From: Flaccisagitta enflata
Taxonomy: Eukaryota > Chaetognatha > Sagittoidea > Aphragmophora
Assembly: GCA_965153355.1 (NCBI GenBank)
Contig: OZ231127.1
Location: 51,956,001-52,020,000, forward strand
Direction of reading: 5' to 3'
Length of the DNA stretch: 64,000 nucleotides
Shown: piece after piece, positions 13,064 through 27,141 of the stretch
How the letters are laid out: each line of letters starts with the position of its first letter
Position numbering within the stretch: the first letter of the stretch is position 1
Translations under genes and position numbers: made by a program
The notes under the pieces: generated by a model
What the model was told of the DNA's origin: nothing
Database searches by the model: none
The model's input: the letters and a program-made list of their open reading frames with translations, nothing else

Positions 13064-13512
13064 AAGAGTGCACAGGGGTGTATATTCTTGAGTCGCTTGC
13101 CCCCCCCCGCCTTTGATTTTCTTCCCCAAGACGCGTCGCATCGCATTTTTATATCCATGATTTCTTCCCCATATAGCGATAAAACTATGTAGTTAAGGTT
13201 TAAATAGTGTTAAATTGTGTTTTACTAATTGAGTTTTATGATTCGGTACTGTAAAAAGTTATATTTTCCCCAAATTTCCTTTTTTTCTCTTTTTCCCCCC
13301 ATTTGATTTCCTTCCCCATCTCCAGACCCTTTGATTCCCCCCCCCCCCCCCACCGGGGGGTGGGGAACTGAAGAATATACAGGCCTGAGAGTGCATGAGT
13401 CTCGATAAAGAATTTGAAGAGAGAGACTCAATATTTCCGCCGCGCAGACCCTGCTCTCGGTCAATCATCAATTTTCAAAAAAAAAAAAAAAGTTTATGTC
13501 ATTGAGGATCGA

Positions 13513-13515
<3 letters not shown>
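13064..13515. other. Intergenic sequence with C-runs
   Basis: Contains C/G homopolymer runs, including a CCCCC...GGGGGG fold-back near 13338-13365. No coding signal. Confidence 0.4.

Positions 13516-13592
<77 letters not shown>
13516..13592. repeat. (CT)n microsatellite
   Basis: About 38 CT units. Confidence 0.96.
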
Positions 13593-13604
<12 letters not shown>

Positions 13605-14003
13605 TTCTTTATTCTTGATTGATGTTTCGACAAATGTTTTACGAAAAGAAACTTGCTGCCGCTGCTGCAGGATATTTCATGCAGCCCAAGTACATATAGA
13701 AATTATTCTTTCCCTTTTATTTTTTCTTCTCTCATTATTTCCTTTCAATCATTCATCATCATCTTTTATTTCTTTTCCGTCTTCAAAGAAGGGTTGATAC
13801 GTTTCACTCTTTTTTTTTCTTTTTTTTTTTAATTTCTTGATTTATGTTTCCTTTCCCAAGAAATTGATTGATTAGATCAATTACAGCCAAATCTACCGCG
13901 TCTTTGTCAGTCGGTCTCTGTCAGTCTTTGTCAGTCGAGCTGTTCGTATGCGTTTCTTCTCTAGATCTTCTTTCTGTCTCAAAAAGTGATTTAAGCCTCA
14001 TAT

Positions 14004-14549
14004 CCAGCGGCGCCGAAGGGGCCCATGACCTATGCTGTCACATATGGGGAAATTTTTCCTCCTTTACCTCATCTTTCTCCCCTTCCTTCTTCTTCGACGT
14101 CCCCCCCCGACCCCTCCCCAACTGACTCAAGGCGCAAATCCAGTCTCGAATCCCAAATCTTAGCCATGAGGCTCAAAACCCAGCATTGAAGCTTAAATTG
14201 ATGCCTTGAGGCTCATATCACTGCTTCAAAGCTTAAACCTCAACCTCGAGGTCCATATCCTAGTCAAACGGCCCAAATCCCACCCTTCAAACGAGCCAAA
14301 TCCCACCCTTCATCCCAAATACAAGCCTTGAGCTAAAATCCCAGTCTGAAAGCCCAAAGTTATGTCTCGAGGGCTAAATTCTTAACCTTGGCCAAAACAC
14401 AAGCCTTTGCCTTTTCACCCAAATTTCACGCTTTGGGCCCAAATTGTAGCCCAAGGCCAAATGATTGCCAAGATTTGTAATCAGCCCTTCTGGGCCGCTA
14501 CCCACTCAGGGGCATTGGGCATCGCTGACCATCTATTTTTTTTGCGACT
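14004..14549 (-). mobile_element. GGGCAGCGGCCCC-family TIR element (R-a)
   Basis: Starts with CAGCGGCGCCGAAGGGGC then CATGACCTATGCTG, and ends with GGGCCGCTACCC, CGCTGACCATCTA and TTTGCGACT, the reverse complement of the left end seen at 35944 and 36939. The interior is a degenerate 20-22 bp repeat of the type AGGCTCAAATCCCAGCCT. Non-coding. Confidence 0.75.
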
Positions 14550-14638
14550 GCATTTAAGGCTCGCCCTAACGAATTTCAGGGGGCCAATTAATTTGATCTA
14601 TTATTGGCGGAAATCTATTACAGCCAATATGGGAAATA

Positions 14639-14876
14639 CAGTTGAGCTTCAAGAGAGTGCATGCCAAGGGACTGGGCAAATTCATCCCATATAGTCAAGC
14701 TGCCATATTGCTAATATACAAATTACTATAGAATCTCTCATGGGACTGCAAGTTGTATGCCTTATAGGCGGCATGCCTCAAATGCAGGCATGCTCTAGTG
14801 GTGCTCCAAACAGGTTGAAGGGACAAATAATTAGCATCTGTTATAGGCGGAATTCCGTAAAGAGCGGGTTCAACTG
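14639..14876. mobile_element. pogo-like MITE
   Basis: 238 bp, flanked by TA at 14637-14638 and 14877-14878, with ends CAGTTGAGC and GGTTCAACTG. CAGTTGAAC with a TA target is typical of pogo/Tigger-like elements. Internal matches to 30857-30975 in reverse orientation show a family. No transposase. Confidence 0.7.
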
Positions 14877-15111
14877 TATTGTCTTATTACTAATAAAGAA
14901 TAATTGAAATGAAGAGTATGTAGGAGGAATGGACAGAAAAGATCCATGTTTGAGAGACCACCAGCTAGATGCGTTTCTAACAAAAGCAGAATGCTCCTCG
15001 GGTAACTCCGTGTCCAATATGGTTCTAATTATTGGGACCAGATCTTTACCTAGACAGTAGACAGGTCATTGCCGCATTGATTCGAGAAAAGCCAAAACAA
15101 AACAGTATACT

Positions 15112-15273
15112 AACAAGGGCGGATACACGGCCAATACCAGTCGCGGACGGGTGGGCAGGGGCGGAAATGCTTGTTTTCGCACTTTCTCAACTCGATCACC
15201 TCTACGGACGGACCAACGGACTGACAAACCGACGGACGGACAAAGCCTCTTATAGATTTGCGTGTCCGCGACT
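15112..15273 (-). mobile_element. AGTCGC-family element, AGTCGCGGAC subfamily
   Basis: Minus-strand copy with internal arm AGTCGCGGAC followed by GGGTGGGCAGGGGC, and terminal arm GTCCGCGACT before AAAAA. The arms are perfectly complementary. Confidence 0.88.
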
Positions 15274-15327
15274 AAAAAAAGTATTGAAGGTAACGGTTTT
15301 ACCAACATAGCAAAGTATGTCCATTTT

Positions 15328-16092
15328 TGGGCAGCGGCCCCAAAGGGGGAAGAAGTCCTGTAGAACACAGGGGAATCTGTTTGTATCTAGTCCGTGCGTC
15401 TGTGTCCGTGCATCCGTCCCCCATTCCTCAAGGCACGTAAATGCTTTGGAGATTTAAATCCAAAATGTGGCCCAAATCCAGCCAAAATATGAATAAAAAA
15501 TGGAGTCCAGGTAAAGCTAGAAAACCTGAATTCTGGCCTAGGCTCTATCATTTTTGACCCTTGAACGCCAGATTCACAGCCACACTGATACCTAGATTCT
15601 GGCTTCCAAAACCCACATCCTAGCACTCAGTGACCCAGATCTTGACCTCTGAGACCCAGGTTCTGGCCTCAAACACCTAAATCCTGGCCTCAGAGACTCA
15701 AATCCTGGCCTCAGAGACCCAAATCCTGGCCTCATATACTCAAATTCTGGCCTCTGAGACCAAGAAATTGATCTCTGAGATATGCAAGTCTGGTTTTAGA
15801 GACTAGATCCTGGCCTGCTCCCCCTCAGCTTAACCTACAAACTACCTAAGAAGAGAGCATGGGTAATATTGTCGAATATTGGCTTTGTGTTCTCCATGTT
15901 AATGAGAGTTTGAATAACAGAACATCTTTGACAGAAGGAAGACGGGACGGACGGACGGACAGATTTCCCCTGTGTTCTACAGGTCTTCGTCCCCTTCGGG
16001 ACCGCTGCCCTGCTCCCCCTCAACCTAAATCACACACTGCTCAAGCAGGGCACGGGTACCGCTGACCACTTACTGCCTTTGGGCTGCTATTT
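15328..16092 (-). mobile_element. GGGCAGCGGCCCC-family TIR element (R-b)
   Basis: Inverted ends of about 50 bp: the left end has GGGCAGCGGCCCCAAAGG and CTGTAGAACACAGGGG, and the right end is its reverse complement at about 15960-16012, followed by GGGTACCGCTGACC as in the family's other terminus. The interior is a 21-23 bp repeat (CTCAGAGACCCAAATCCTGG) at about 15620-15810. Its TIR interior differs from R-d and R-f, so it is a separate subfamily. Confidence 0.78.
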
Positions 16093-16348
16093 CATTATAT
16101 CAAACATGGTTTTTTTTTTTTGCACATTTGTGTATAAATCTGAAAACTTGACGCATTTGAGCAAGCTGAAAAAGAAAAAACGAAGAGAGAAGGTATGGAA
16201 ATTTAAGTCTGATATTCCCCAGTCGATTTCCTCGTCACATCTGTGACATGCTTTCTGCCCTCTTCAAAGTTGTCCATTCCACAACCACAACACCGAACCT
16301 GAAGGGAAAAAAACGAGAGGAAAAAGAATGAAAAAATATATTCTTTTT

Positions 16349-16422
16349 CGCGAGCGAACAAACGTAGCGAGTGACCGAGTGGCCCTTTCAAAACGCGATC
16401 GTCTTTGACTAGAAACGCCCCC
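16349..16422. mobile_element. MITE family GGGCGTGTTTCTAGT, right half only
   Basis: Matches the last ~75 bp of the copy at 9302-9567 (GAGTGGCCC through ACTAGAAACGCCCCC). The left half is missing. Confidence 0.65.
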
Positions 16423-16804
16423 TCCGTCTTTTTTTCGTCCCTCCTTTTTTTTCTCTTTCGACTTTTCAGGTGAAGTGACGATCATTTTTAACAGTCTGGT
16501 CTGTCTGTCGGTCTATCGTTCGCTCTGTATTGACCAGAGGTACTGATGTTGAAAAGAATAATGGGTGTATTTTCATTATTGATAATTTCTACAAAACAGT
16601 CCATCACCAATTTGTTCATGAAAGGGCGTGTAAATGCGACTACGCCAGTTTTTTTTTTCTCGATCGCAGATAGCGATTTCCTTATTTTCCATTCTTACAG
16701 AATCTGCGGCGTTGATTTTGTGTCAAAATCCATCAATGCCTTTTTGTTACTTCCGAACTCCTTCACGCCTTTTACGTCCGAAAAGTGCCATTTTTCTATT
16801 AAAG

Positions 16805-16873
16805 CAATTGTAAATTGTAAACATTTGCAATTGTAAATTGTAAACATTTGCAATTGTAAATTGTAAACATTTG
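16805..16873. repeat. 23-bp tandem repeat, three perfect copies
   Basis: The unit CAATTGTAAATTGTAAACAT plus TTG is repeated exactly three times. The lack of divergence suggests recent origin. Confidence 0.95.
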
Positions 16874-17183
16874 CTGCTTGCGGCCTTATTTCGTTGTTTT
16901 CCATGTGTATGCTCGAAAAATCATTCACGCCGATGCAATGTCACTGATCCATTTAGGCAATCGCGATTTTCGTGGTCGAGTTTATGTGCTCTTGTCAAGT
17001 GACTTTTCAAGCATGTAAAATCGTTCATGTCTATGTTATGTCATTGGTCAATTGGGGAAATCGCCAATTCCACCGTTTGGTTCTCGCGTCCATACAGGCC
17101 TCTCGATTCTGGAGCAGCGAGCAGCGCCGCTTCTCCGCAGGGGGAGGAAGATATCGGCAGGTCCCGCAGGAAGAAGAAGAGGA

Positions 17184-17370
17184 AATAGTCGCAAAAGCGT
17201 CAGATGATCAGCGGTACCCGTTGCCCCTTAGTTAGTGTATGTAGGATGTGGAGGTGACAGGGGCAGCGGCCCCGAAGGAGCCGTTGACCTATGCTGGGCT
17301 AGGTTCTAAGCATTTAGGCTAGGACTCAAGGCTGAGATTGGAGCCTCCAGGCAAAGGATGGCCAGAGAAT
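17184..17370 (+). mobile_element. GGGCAGCGGCCCC-family element, truncated (R-c)
   Basis: Has the family's left end (AGTCGCAAAAGCGTCAG, AGCGGTACCCGTTGCCCC) and GGGGCAGCGGCCCCGAAGGA then GACCTATGCTG, then fades into a few degenerate units. The right TIR is absent. Confidence 0.7.
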
Positions 17371-18077
17371 AAAGCAATCCTGGAGAAAAAAATAGTAATT
17401 GAAATCAGCAAAAACGTAATTTGCATAACGTAGTCTTTTGATGACTGCACTGCTGTTATTTCGTTGACTTGGAAAACAGTCAATTCAAGTTATACTATAA
17501 CTTAGAATAAATCTTTCTGATTTTGCAATCAATAAAGAATACCTTATGTGCATGTAATAGTTATCAACATCATCATTTGTTTCCTGCAGCCCTCAGCAAA
17601 TCAAATTTACATCAACGAAATATTACATGAAAAATTATATAGAAAATAAAATAAGTTATCGTTTGCCATGATAATTGTTAAACCTTGGCATTAGGTTGAC
17701 CTAGGGCCTGGAAGCAATGTGACCCAGCGTCCCTGACTTGTCGGGTTTATGTCAAAATGTCAGGGAGGGGTTTCATCTGGATGACCGTTGGTCACGTCAG
17801 AGGGAGAGTGCCTTAGCAATAAGGCAATTGCCATATCGCTGATCCCCACTTTCAAAACAAGGCTCAAGTCAAGTCGGCAGCATTCAGGGGAAAGTTATTC
17901 CTTCTCGGCAGAAAAGAAGAATAAAGAGGCCCGCGCCCATATTTCGTAAATTCCCGTGCTTGAATAAGCTTTTATGCCAATAATATGTCACTGATGTATT
18001 AATGCGATACTCAATTATGGCAAAGTCCTTCGCGCCAATTGTACAGTATTGTGGCTTTTGCCCATGTACCCTTGTTT
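17371..18077. other. Unique sequence, nothing recognised
   Basis: No gene, RNA or repeat recognised. Confidence 0.4.
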
Positions 18078-18255
18078 CTTTTTAGTCGCTTGCAAGCGAC
18101 TCTATTAACCGCTATTTCTGTCGGCCCATGACCGTTAGCTTTTTCGGCGTTTTTGCATAACTGCCCCTACCCAATTGCTCGGGTCAACTATTTCTATCTC
18201 TGTCCCCGCCCACCCGCACGCGACTTTGGTAGCCATCTATCCGGCCTTGTTTTTT
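18078..18255 (+). mobile_element. AGTCGC-family element
   Basis: Plus-strand copy: TTTTTAGTCGCTTGCAAGCGACT hairpin (7-bp stem), a degenerate middle without (GGTC)n, then CCCGCCCACCCGCACGCGACT and CCGGCCTTGTTTTTT. Confidence 0.87.
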
Positions 18256-19894
18256 CCATACCCGTGAAGTCCTTCAAGCCATCATTTTGTCATTGGACCA
18301 TTGATGCGAGAAATGTGAACCATTGAAATTTGAATCGATGGTTAGAGACTCTTTCATTGGGAATACAATGTAGATAAAGGTTTTTTTCATTGGATCTGAT
18401 TAAAGCCAATAAGCAAACTCATGCGCTATAGAATTGATTTGACACCACTACGAACAGCGATTTATTCTCAAACTGAATATAACGCAGATATAAAAAGCTT
18501 TCAGTAACTAATAAAGAAACAGTTGAACCCCGCAAGAATGGTTGTCCTGGTACCGATAAATTTTGTCTATTGTAAGTGAGTAAGTGTAAGTTTATATAAT
18601 TGACAATATAAAAAAGTGTGAGGAAATGATATAAAGGGAGAAAAATAATAATATCTTATGTGTTATACCCAAAGTTATGATTGTGGATTTTGTTTTGATA
18701 TTCATGACATACGCGAAGCACTTTCCCTTGGTTTCCTCCTCGCCTTCTCAGAGTTCTTTCCTCAAATTCATTCATGTTTGCCTCTTCTACTACCAGGCTT
18801 CCTGTCCATAAAGGCTTTCCTCTTCCCATCTCATCCCATTCCCATTCTTATCCAATCAAAGTTGTACCCACTTTGTTTCTTTCACTTTAAAGCCGAACCC
18901 CCTCCAATTCTCGGTCTTCTTAAACCCCTTTTAATTCTGTTTTATGTACATATCCGATGATTTGGATAATTTTGATCTGCGTCTTCTTTTCTTCTCACTT
19001 TTTTCTTCCGAATTTCCTCTCCTACATCCTTCCCCTTCTCTCCTTCCTCCCCTTCCTCCCCTTCCTCCCATCCCGCGCCTCCGATATTTTCGATTTGGGA
19101 TTTCCACATGACGATTTACCCTTTCATCCCTCAGAGCCAAAAGTTGTAACTTTCCAAAAACATGAAATTCAACGTCAGAATTTCGTTACGAGTCGCCGAT
19201 AAAATGGGCGCTACGGAATGAAAAACGTGAGGAGGGAATGTCACGTGACCACAAGAAGGTTCTGATGATGGAAAATTCAAATCAACGTAACCCCGAGGGT
19301 CAAGTCGAGAGCACCACTGCCCACGGGGGCTCATTAATGGATCATCCCCGACAAAACACACACACACACACGCATACTTACACCCTCACACACATATAGA
19401 TGTGCGCACTGTCACACGTTTATATCAACAGACTAAAACACGTACACAAACACACACGTACACACATACGCATGCACGCACGCACAGACGCAAACACTAA
19501 CGCACACCAAAAGCATCAAACATATTTAGAGAAGCATTCATAAATGAAATAGAATTGAGAAACCCAAACAAATTTAACGAAAAAAAGTTATAATCAGTTT
19601 TACTTTCAGACGTGAAGTTTCATTTCACAAAGACAGGCAGTCAAAAAAAAGCAACCATTTCAAAATTGTCATGTAAAAACTGTCGAGAAAATTAAAGCGA
19701 AAAAAAAAATCAAGGAAAGAAAGACAAGAGACGGCCTTCCAGAATAGACTCGCTTTTGCGTTACTCATTTACCATAAGTGCGATAGAGCAAATGGTAAAT
19801 GCTACTTTTACCGCCACCGGCGCTCCTTTTCACCCGTCTATATGTGGATTAACAAACTCTCTTTTCTTCCGCCCTCTCTTTTTTTACTTCATAA
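18256..19894. other. Unique sequence, no gene supported
   Basis: A pogo-like end (CAGTTGAACCCCGCAAG) is visible at 18520 without a partner. 19345-19505 is loosely (CA)-rich. A CACGTG word occurs near 19242. No convincing exon. Confidence 0.4.
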
Positions 19895-19917
19895 TCTCTC
19901 TCTCTCTCTCTCTCTCT
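19895..19917. repeat. Short (CT)n microsatellite
   Basis: About 11 CT units. Confidence 0.9.
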
Positions 19918-21143
19918 GGCTCTTTCTTACGTGTCGTTGTGTTTCTTATCGGAGTTAATTAGGAAAATCGTCCAAGCGGGACAAAAAAATTCTTTTTTCA
20001 AAATGGCGGTTCACTGGATTTTCTTTCTTTTACCTCCTTGTCTCGAAGATAAGCAAGCTTTCGGGAACAAATAACCAATGGTGCGATTCTTCTTTTTTAT
20101 AACCCACAAGATATTATTCTTTAATGTTAAGAATATTCGAACACTATTTATAGAGTCAATGTTCCTTCGAAAAAAAAGTATATATCCACGATACACTTTT
20201 TTCTTTTTATAAGAGACTTTTTTATAAGAGGAACCTCTCCTCCATGGGACAAACCTCGACAAAAACTGACATCAAGAAACTGAGAAGACAAACAGACGAA
20301 TTTACTTTCAATAAAGAAACTTGTCTTAAAAGAAGGAAGAAAGCATAAGCCAGAGGAAAAGATTGGCCGCCCTGAGCACCGACTGCCGGTGACGATATGA
20401 AATACCTAATGAAATAAATCCTGACACGCGTCGAACCAACCATGCACTCAGTGTGTGTGTGTGTGTGTGTCCTTTCATTTGCTTCCTCCCCATTGGTATC
20501 TCCTTTCCCACTGTTCCTTTTCCGTTTCTGTACCTCCTTTGCGTTTTTTTTCTGTTATTCGGCCTATTTTCTTTTTTTTTCATGCTGGTCCACATTGGAT
20601 AAGGCAAAGAAGCGAGGAGGTGATCAATCGATGCGTTTCTCTCATATAAATCACACAAAATCGTGACTCAAATGGGCTTCACTCGCAATTTGCAAATGCA
20701 GCAGAAAGAAAGAAGAGAAAATATTTGCCCTTCTCTTATCGCTTTATGTTCTATGCATGGAGATAACACTTCCAAAATATGTCGAACATGGCATGGAGAG
20801 GAAAAGAGAAAAATAAACATTCAAGAACGCACCACGTGACTTCATCGGAGCGCATCTGGTTTTAATGGTAGTCCCGATAAGAAGCAAGTAAAAGGGGTCA
20901 GTCTGTGTAAATAAAGTATTCACGGCCAAAAAGACGCTGAATTTCATTGCAACTTGCTTATTTACGATGTTGTTGCTACGATGTTTCTACAAAAACGAAA
21001 TTTGGCACATCGAATTAGCCAAAGGATTCTTCATGTGTGGAAACTGTTTGATGCTAATCAGTTTTATCCGTAAACCAATTCTTGCTTGCTACAAAAAGAA
21101 ATGAGGGAGATTTTTTTGAATGCCAATTGAAAAGATTTACATC

Positions 21144-21178
21144 CAGTAGATCTCGTCTAGACTTAAACTTATGGGGGA
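21144..21178 (+). mobile_element. Solo end of the E2 TIR family
   Basis: CAGTAGATCTCGTCTAGACT followed by a degenerate GGGGG segment matches the terminal inverted repeat of E2 (46677-47316). No facing end or TA flank was found nearby, so this is a fragment. Confidence 0.6.
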
Positions 21179-21430
21179 ATGTTTGACAATTGGAACAATT
21201 TCCCTCATTATACCCAAACTGAAGAATATAGAAGATGGCCTTGCGAGCCCTCACTGACTAGTTTTCCATGAGCACGGTATGGCACGCAGATAAATGATTT
21301 TGGCGGAGTGATGATTAAAAAAGGAACAATTCAATGGATGATTTTAATGGTCGGTTACTATGGAGATACATTTCTTGCTAATCTTATGACTACGAAAACA
21401 AGCATCCACAGTGGAAAAAGTGGTGCTCCT

Positions 21431-21521
21431 AAATGAATAAAGCTTCTGAATCCAGGTTGGTCCAATTCAAACAACTCTTTCATATGGGACCAATCTGGTT
21501 GTTGTAGCTTTATTCATTCAG
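21431..21521. repeat. Imperfect inverted repeat of about 90 bp
   Basis: Arms AATGAATAAAGCT ... CCAG.TTGGTCC and the reverse complement face each other across a short loop. A mini fold-back element or a stable hairpin. Confidence 0.6.
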
Positions 21522-22049
21522 CGGAAAGACACTTCCGATGAAAATTGATGCTAGTTTTCAGGTGGAAAGATTTTTTTTTTTTTGTGAAGTTGTTAGTTTT
21601 AGAGAAACTTGTGTAAGTTAGATTGAGTGCAGTAAGCGGGTGCAGCGTAGCAGCGCTGCTCTTCTCCCCCGCGCAGGCAACAGATGTGCGGTGACCAAAA
21701 GCAAACGTGAGTTAGGGTGGGAGCCAGCCGCTGAAAAATACCGATTCTAACCGCGATTGGAAACTGGCTACGAAGAAAGTCTGATGCACTGAAGGATAGA
21801 GTCTGACTAAAAGAGTTAACGTTTTCGGAAATACATCAGTAGACAGCTAAATGATTTACTAGTAAAAGGCCAACCTCAATAACTAGGATAGACAGAACCT
21901 GGTTGAATCACAAACGATTGAATCACTCAGTAAATTCATTGCAACCAGTCTGTCTGAAGACCTGAATCGGCCTGAGCCTAAATCCGATAATCGATGTTGG
22001 CAAGTTGAATTTATTGATGCACAACTACGCATTACGCGACTGAACACCA

Positions 22050-22285
22050 GATGCAACCGGGTTGGCTTAGATTATGCTAAAGCTATTCTAATCCTTGGTG
22101 ATCTGGAAACAGGTGCAAATAGGTCGGCTTAGATGATGCGTATGCAATGCAAAATTGCATACCGACAGGAGCTGGTGATGCATCAGATAGGCCTAGATAA
22201 TGCTCAAACAGTTCTAACCCTAAGTGAGGTGGTAACAGATGCAGCCATGTTGGCTTGGATGATGCTGGCGCGCTTCTAATGGCGA
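22050..22285. repeat. Degenerate 60-65 bp tandem repeat, four copies
   Basis: Copies start near 22051, 22113, 22178 and 22238, sharing ATGCAAC..GGTTGGCTTAGATGATGC and GTGATCTGGAAACAG. Non-coding. Confidence 0.65.
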
Positions 22286-22730
22286 AGATTTGAAGCGAAA
22301 CGGCGATTGGCAAACGCAGGTGCGACCTGATTTATAGGATATTAATCCTAGAAGCGCCTCTGCGAAGATGAAACGCCGATGCGCGCACGCGATCAAGACG
22401 TTATTCGCGTGTATGCGCACGTACACGTGTGTTGAATTGAGAGAAAAACGAAAGCTGTTATCTATCCACATTGATGCGTGAGGAATCGATGGGAGCGCAT
22501 GCACGTTGATACTGAATGACGATATTGGCTTGTCAAATACTCTGTGTGTGTGCTTGTGTATGTGCTGTGTGCGCGCGTGCGTATATGTGTGTTTGTGTTT
22601 AAGAGCATGTGTGAAAGTTTTCGTGTTGCATTTGCAAACACGAGGCGTGATACACGACCAAATCCTTGGCGATTGGAGACTCGAGCGCGTGGCTCCTAGT
22701 GAGCGATCGATATCAGGAAAACCAGAAAGC

Positions 22731-22835
<105 letters not shown>

Positions 22836-23012
22836 GATTCAAGAGCATTTGATTCGATAAGTGCTTCATGGATGGTTGCTGACGTACAAGTCCCCGGGGA
22901 CGTCGCAGTGGCAAACTTAAAATCGAAGCCAACATGGTAATAAGCACATCAAATTCTTGCTTAAATGATACATACAAAGTTAAAACTGAGGGAAACATTG
23001 ATGTGCGTAAAC

Positions 23013-23169
<157 letters not shown>

Positions 23170-23654
23170 TCCTGTTTTCTTGATATTTACCAGGAATTCG
23201 ATAAGATTTCGATTCACCACCGAGTCTCAAATTCGATATGATAAGAAATAGTGGGAGAGAGGAGGGGGGGGGGTGGTTAAGTAAAGGTCAGAAATGGTGA
23301 AAGAGGCTGAAGTTTAGAGGTAGAAAGGAGGAAGTATGGGGAGGGCTGGAGACTGAAGAAAGAAGGTGGTTGCAAAATGCAAGATGAAGGAGGCGCGAGG
23401 GATGCAGAAGGAGATAGGAGGGAGCACTTTCCAGCAGGGAGGAGGAAGAAAGGAGCAGTAAGTACTAAGTAGGCATGAAGTTGCAGGAGGGAGGCTGGAG
23501 AAATGAATACGACAAGCACAACCCCAGTGGTCACGTAAAATTGGGCAGTGACAGTAATGCAAATGGGTGCCAACTAATCAAAAATGTTATGCACTGACAG
23601 TCAGTGACAGACAGACCGATGAAGAGATCATCCATAATCAAGCCATTCATGAAG

Positions 23655-23715
23655 TCGGACCAACAGATGGACAGATGGACGGATTAAGACTATCATAGAG
23701 TCACAAGTCCGCAAC
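23655..23715 (-). mobile_element. AGTCGC-family element, partial
   Basis: Only the hairpin-end half is recognisable: GGACCAACAGATGGACAG, then ATCATAGAGTCACAAGTCCGCAACTAAAAA (split here: ATCATAGAGTCACAAG, TCCGCAACTAAAAA). The opposite end is lost or highly diverged. Confidence 0.6.
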
Positions 23716-24584
23716 TAAAAAGAAGGAGTTTGGAGATTCGAAGAAGATGAGCGGGAGTAGGAAGGAGGAATCACTTAGAAAAAAAGAAAGAAAATAAAGG
23801 GAGGCTTTTGGCAGAATTGAGACTTGCTTTTATCAATATCGGGAATAATGTTGTATGTTGCATAATACGAGACGCACCTGATAGCTTACTTGGCTTGGTT
23901 GTATACTTTGATGACCTCTTTATATGAATCTATTTTTCAATTTTTGGAAGCTCAACATTGTAGAAGGATTAACATGATTTTCTTTGTCTGTCTCTCTGTC
24001 TCTCTGTCTCACTTTTTGTCTTTAGGTCTGTCTGTCTGTCTGTCTGTCTTTCTGTCTGTAACTCTGCAAGTCTTTTTGACTGTCTGTTTGTCAAGTCTTT
24101 ACCTCTCTTTCATTTCTTCTCGCACATTTTAACTCTTTCAGCGACGACTTAGCGACCATGTGAAGAACACGAACATAATCTTACTTATATCCATAAAGAA
24201 ATCGGCATCATGAGGTCACGCCCTTCTCTGAGAGTTTATCGGATAGCACGTTAGGTAAATTGATTTAGTCTTAAAACAAGGCCAAGTTGATTATTGAGTA
24301 TGAATCGAACAAAAGCGTGCCCGACGAATTGATGGAGGACGATTGGACACTGGACAGACAGACACACGGACCGACTGACCGAGCAAATAATCGACCAAAG
24401 AACAGGACTTCATTTATGTGTATAGGCGCTTTAGCGTCATTTTAATCTACTGTAGCATTCTTCTTCACAAATCAGATAATTGAATAAGTAAACAATAGTT
24501 ACGTGACAAACATGTTTCTTTTTAATACCTCTTCTATTCAACTCTTTTTGAATTTGAGTTTCTCTAGCTCCATTTTATGTTTTT
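23716..24584. other. Unique sequence with a short (CTGT)n patch
   Basis: (CTGT)/(CTCTGT) repeats at 23985-24060. A degenerate GACCGACTGACCG patch is at 24350-24400. No gene seen. Confidence 0.45.
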
Positions 24585-24735
24585 CTGCCTGTCTGTCCGT
24601 CTCTGTCTGTCTCTGTCTGTCTCTGTCTGTCTGTCTCTGTCTGTCTGTCTCTGTCTGTCTGTCTCTGTCTGTCTGTCTCTGTCTGTCTGTCTCTGTCTGT
24701 CTGTCTCTGTCTGTCTGTCTCTCTCTCTCTGTCTG

Positions 24736-24799
<64 letters not shown>
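24585..24799. repeat. (CTGTCTGTCT)n-(CT)n compound microsatellite
   Basis: A roughly 10-bp higher-order unit of CTGT and CTCT words gives way to about 24 CT units. Confidence 0.95.
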
Positions 24800-25848
<1,049 letters not shown>

Positions 25849-25999
25849 CCCTTGGCAACTGTCCGTTCTAGATCCCACTGGCATAGTTTGTTTTCTTCTC
25901 AGTCAGTTACAAATATGGACTCACTCAACAGTAAGGACTCACTCAAAAGTATGGACTCACTTAATAGTATGGATTCCCATGTTGGGAAAAATGCGGTTT

Positions 26000-26047
26000 T
26001 CTCTGTCTCTGTCTCTCTGTCTCTCTGTCTCTCTGTCTTTCTGTCTT

Positions 26048-26090
<43 letters not shown>

Positions 26091-26095
26091 CTCTG

Positions 26096-26166
<71 letters not shown>
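26000..26166. repeat. (CTGT)n-(CT)n compound microsatellite
   Basis: CTGT and CTCTGT words followed by about 25 CT units. Confidence 0.95.
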
Positions 26167-26169
<3 letters not shown>

Positions 26170-26475
26170 GTATCCTCTCTCCCTTCCTCCCTCCTCTTTT
26201 TTTCCTTTCCCACTCCCACTCTATTTCCACCACCATCTTTCCAACTCTTCACATCGATTTTGAAACTCGATTTTTAAAACGAGCTTCTTTCTCGGCTCGG
26301 TAGATGGCCTCAACTCAGCTCTGCGCGGGTTTCGGTTGGCAGCCTTGATCACCTTCGCAATTTGCATCGCCTCAGCTCAAATCCCGAACAAAAGGTAAAA
26401 TGAATCAGAAAATTTCGAATTATCGGTACGACATATTTTTTTCCATTTCTTTTCTGTTCTTTTCTTGTTTTCTTT

Positions 26476-26476
<1 letters not shown>

Positions 26477-26522
<46 letters not shown>

Positions 26523-26567
26523 GCCTGTCTTTCAACTGTCTGTCTGTCCTCCTGTCTGTCTTTATCG

Positions 26568-26666
<99 letters not shown>

Positions 26667-26678
26667 TGTCTGTCTGTC
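26477..26678. repeat. (CTGT)n-(GT)n-(CTGT)n compound microsatellite
   Basis: About 13 CTGT units, an interrupted patch, about 47 GT units, then three CTGT units. Confidence 0.95.
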
Positions 26679-26880
26679 ATTAATCAGTAGTGAACATGGA
26701 TGAAACAAATTAGTTATTAAATGTATTTACAATTGAAAAAAGTTGAATGAATGTCTTCGTGCTACACGTATTTTCATGAGAGTCAAATTATCATCATAAA
26801 TGCATAATTGTGAAGAATCCAATATCATGATGTGCGCTGAGCCAAACCAAGGATTTTTTTCGTAAAACGAACAAAAAGTG

Positions 26881-27034
26881 AACAAGCCCGATCGGGCAAC
26901 TAGATGCGTCATCTGCGTGATATTAGAAGAGGCGTAACGGACCGACGGACGGTCGGACGGACCGACGGACGGACCGACGGACCGACGGACCGACGGACGG
27001 ACAGACCCTCTTATAGAGATGCGATGACGCATCT
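26881..27034 (-). mobile_element. AGTCGC-family element, AGATGCG subfamily
   Basis: Minus-strand copy beginning AACAAGCCCGATCGGG. The internal arm is AGATGCGTCATC (26902-26913) and the terminal arm GATGACGCATCT (27023-27034), perfectly complementary over 12 nt. The terminal hairpin is AGATGCG-ATGA-CGCATCT. All three arms differ from the AGTCGCG type in the same way. The middle is (GACGGACC)-type repeat. Confidence 0.88.
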
Positions 27035-27141
27035 AAAAATTGTGTTTCGGTGTATGGTAGGAATCATGAACAAACCGATTAATGATAGTAGAAGTTTTTT
27101 GTGTTTTTTTTTTTGTGTTTTTTTTTGCATAACTATGCAAA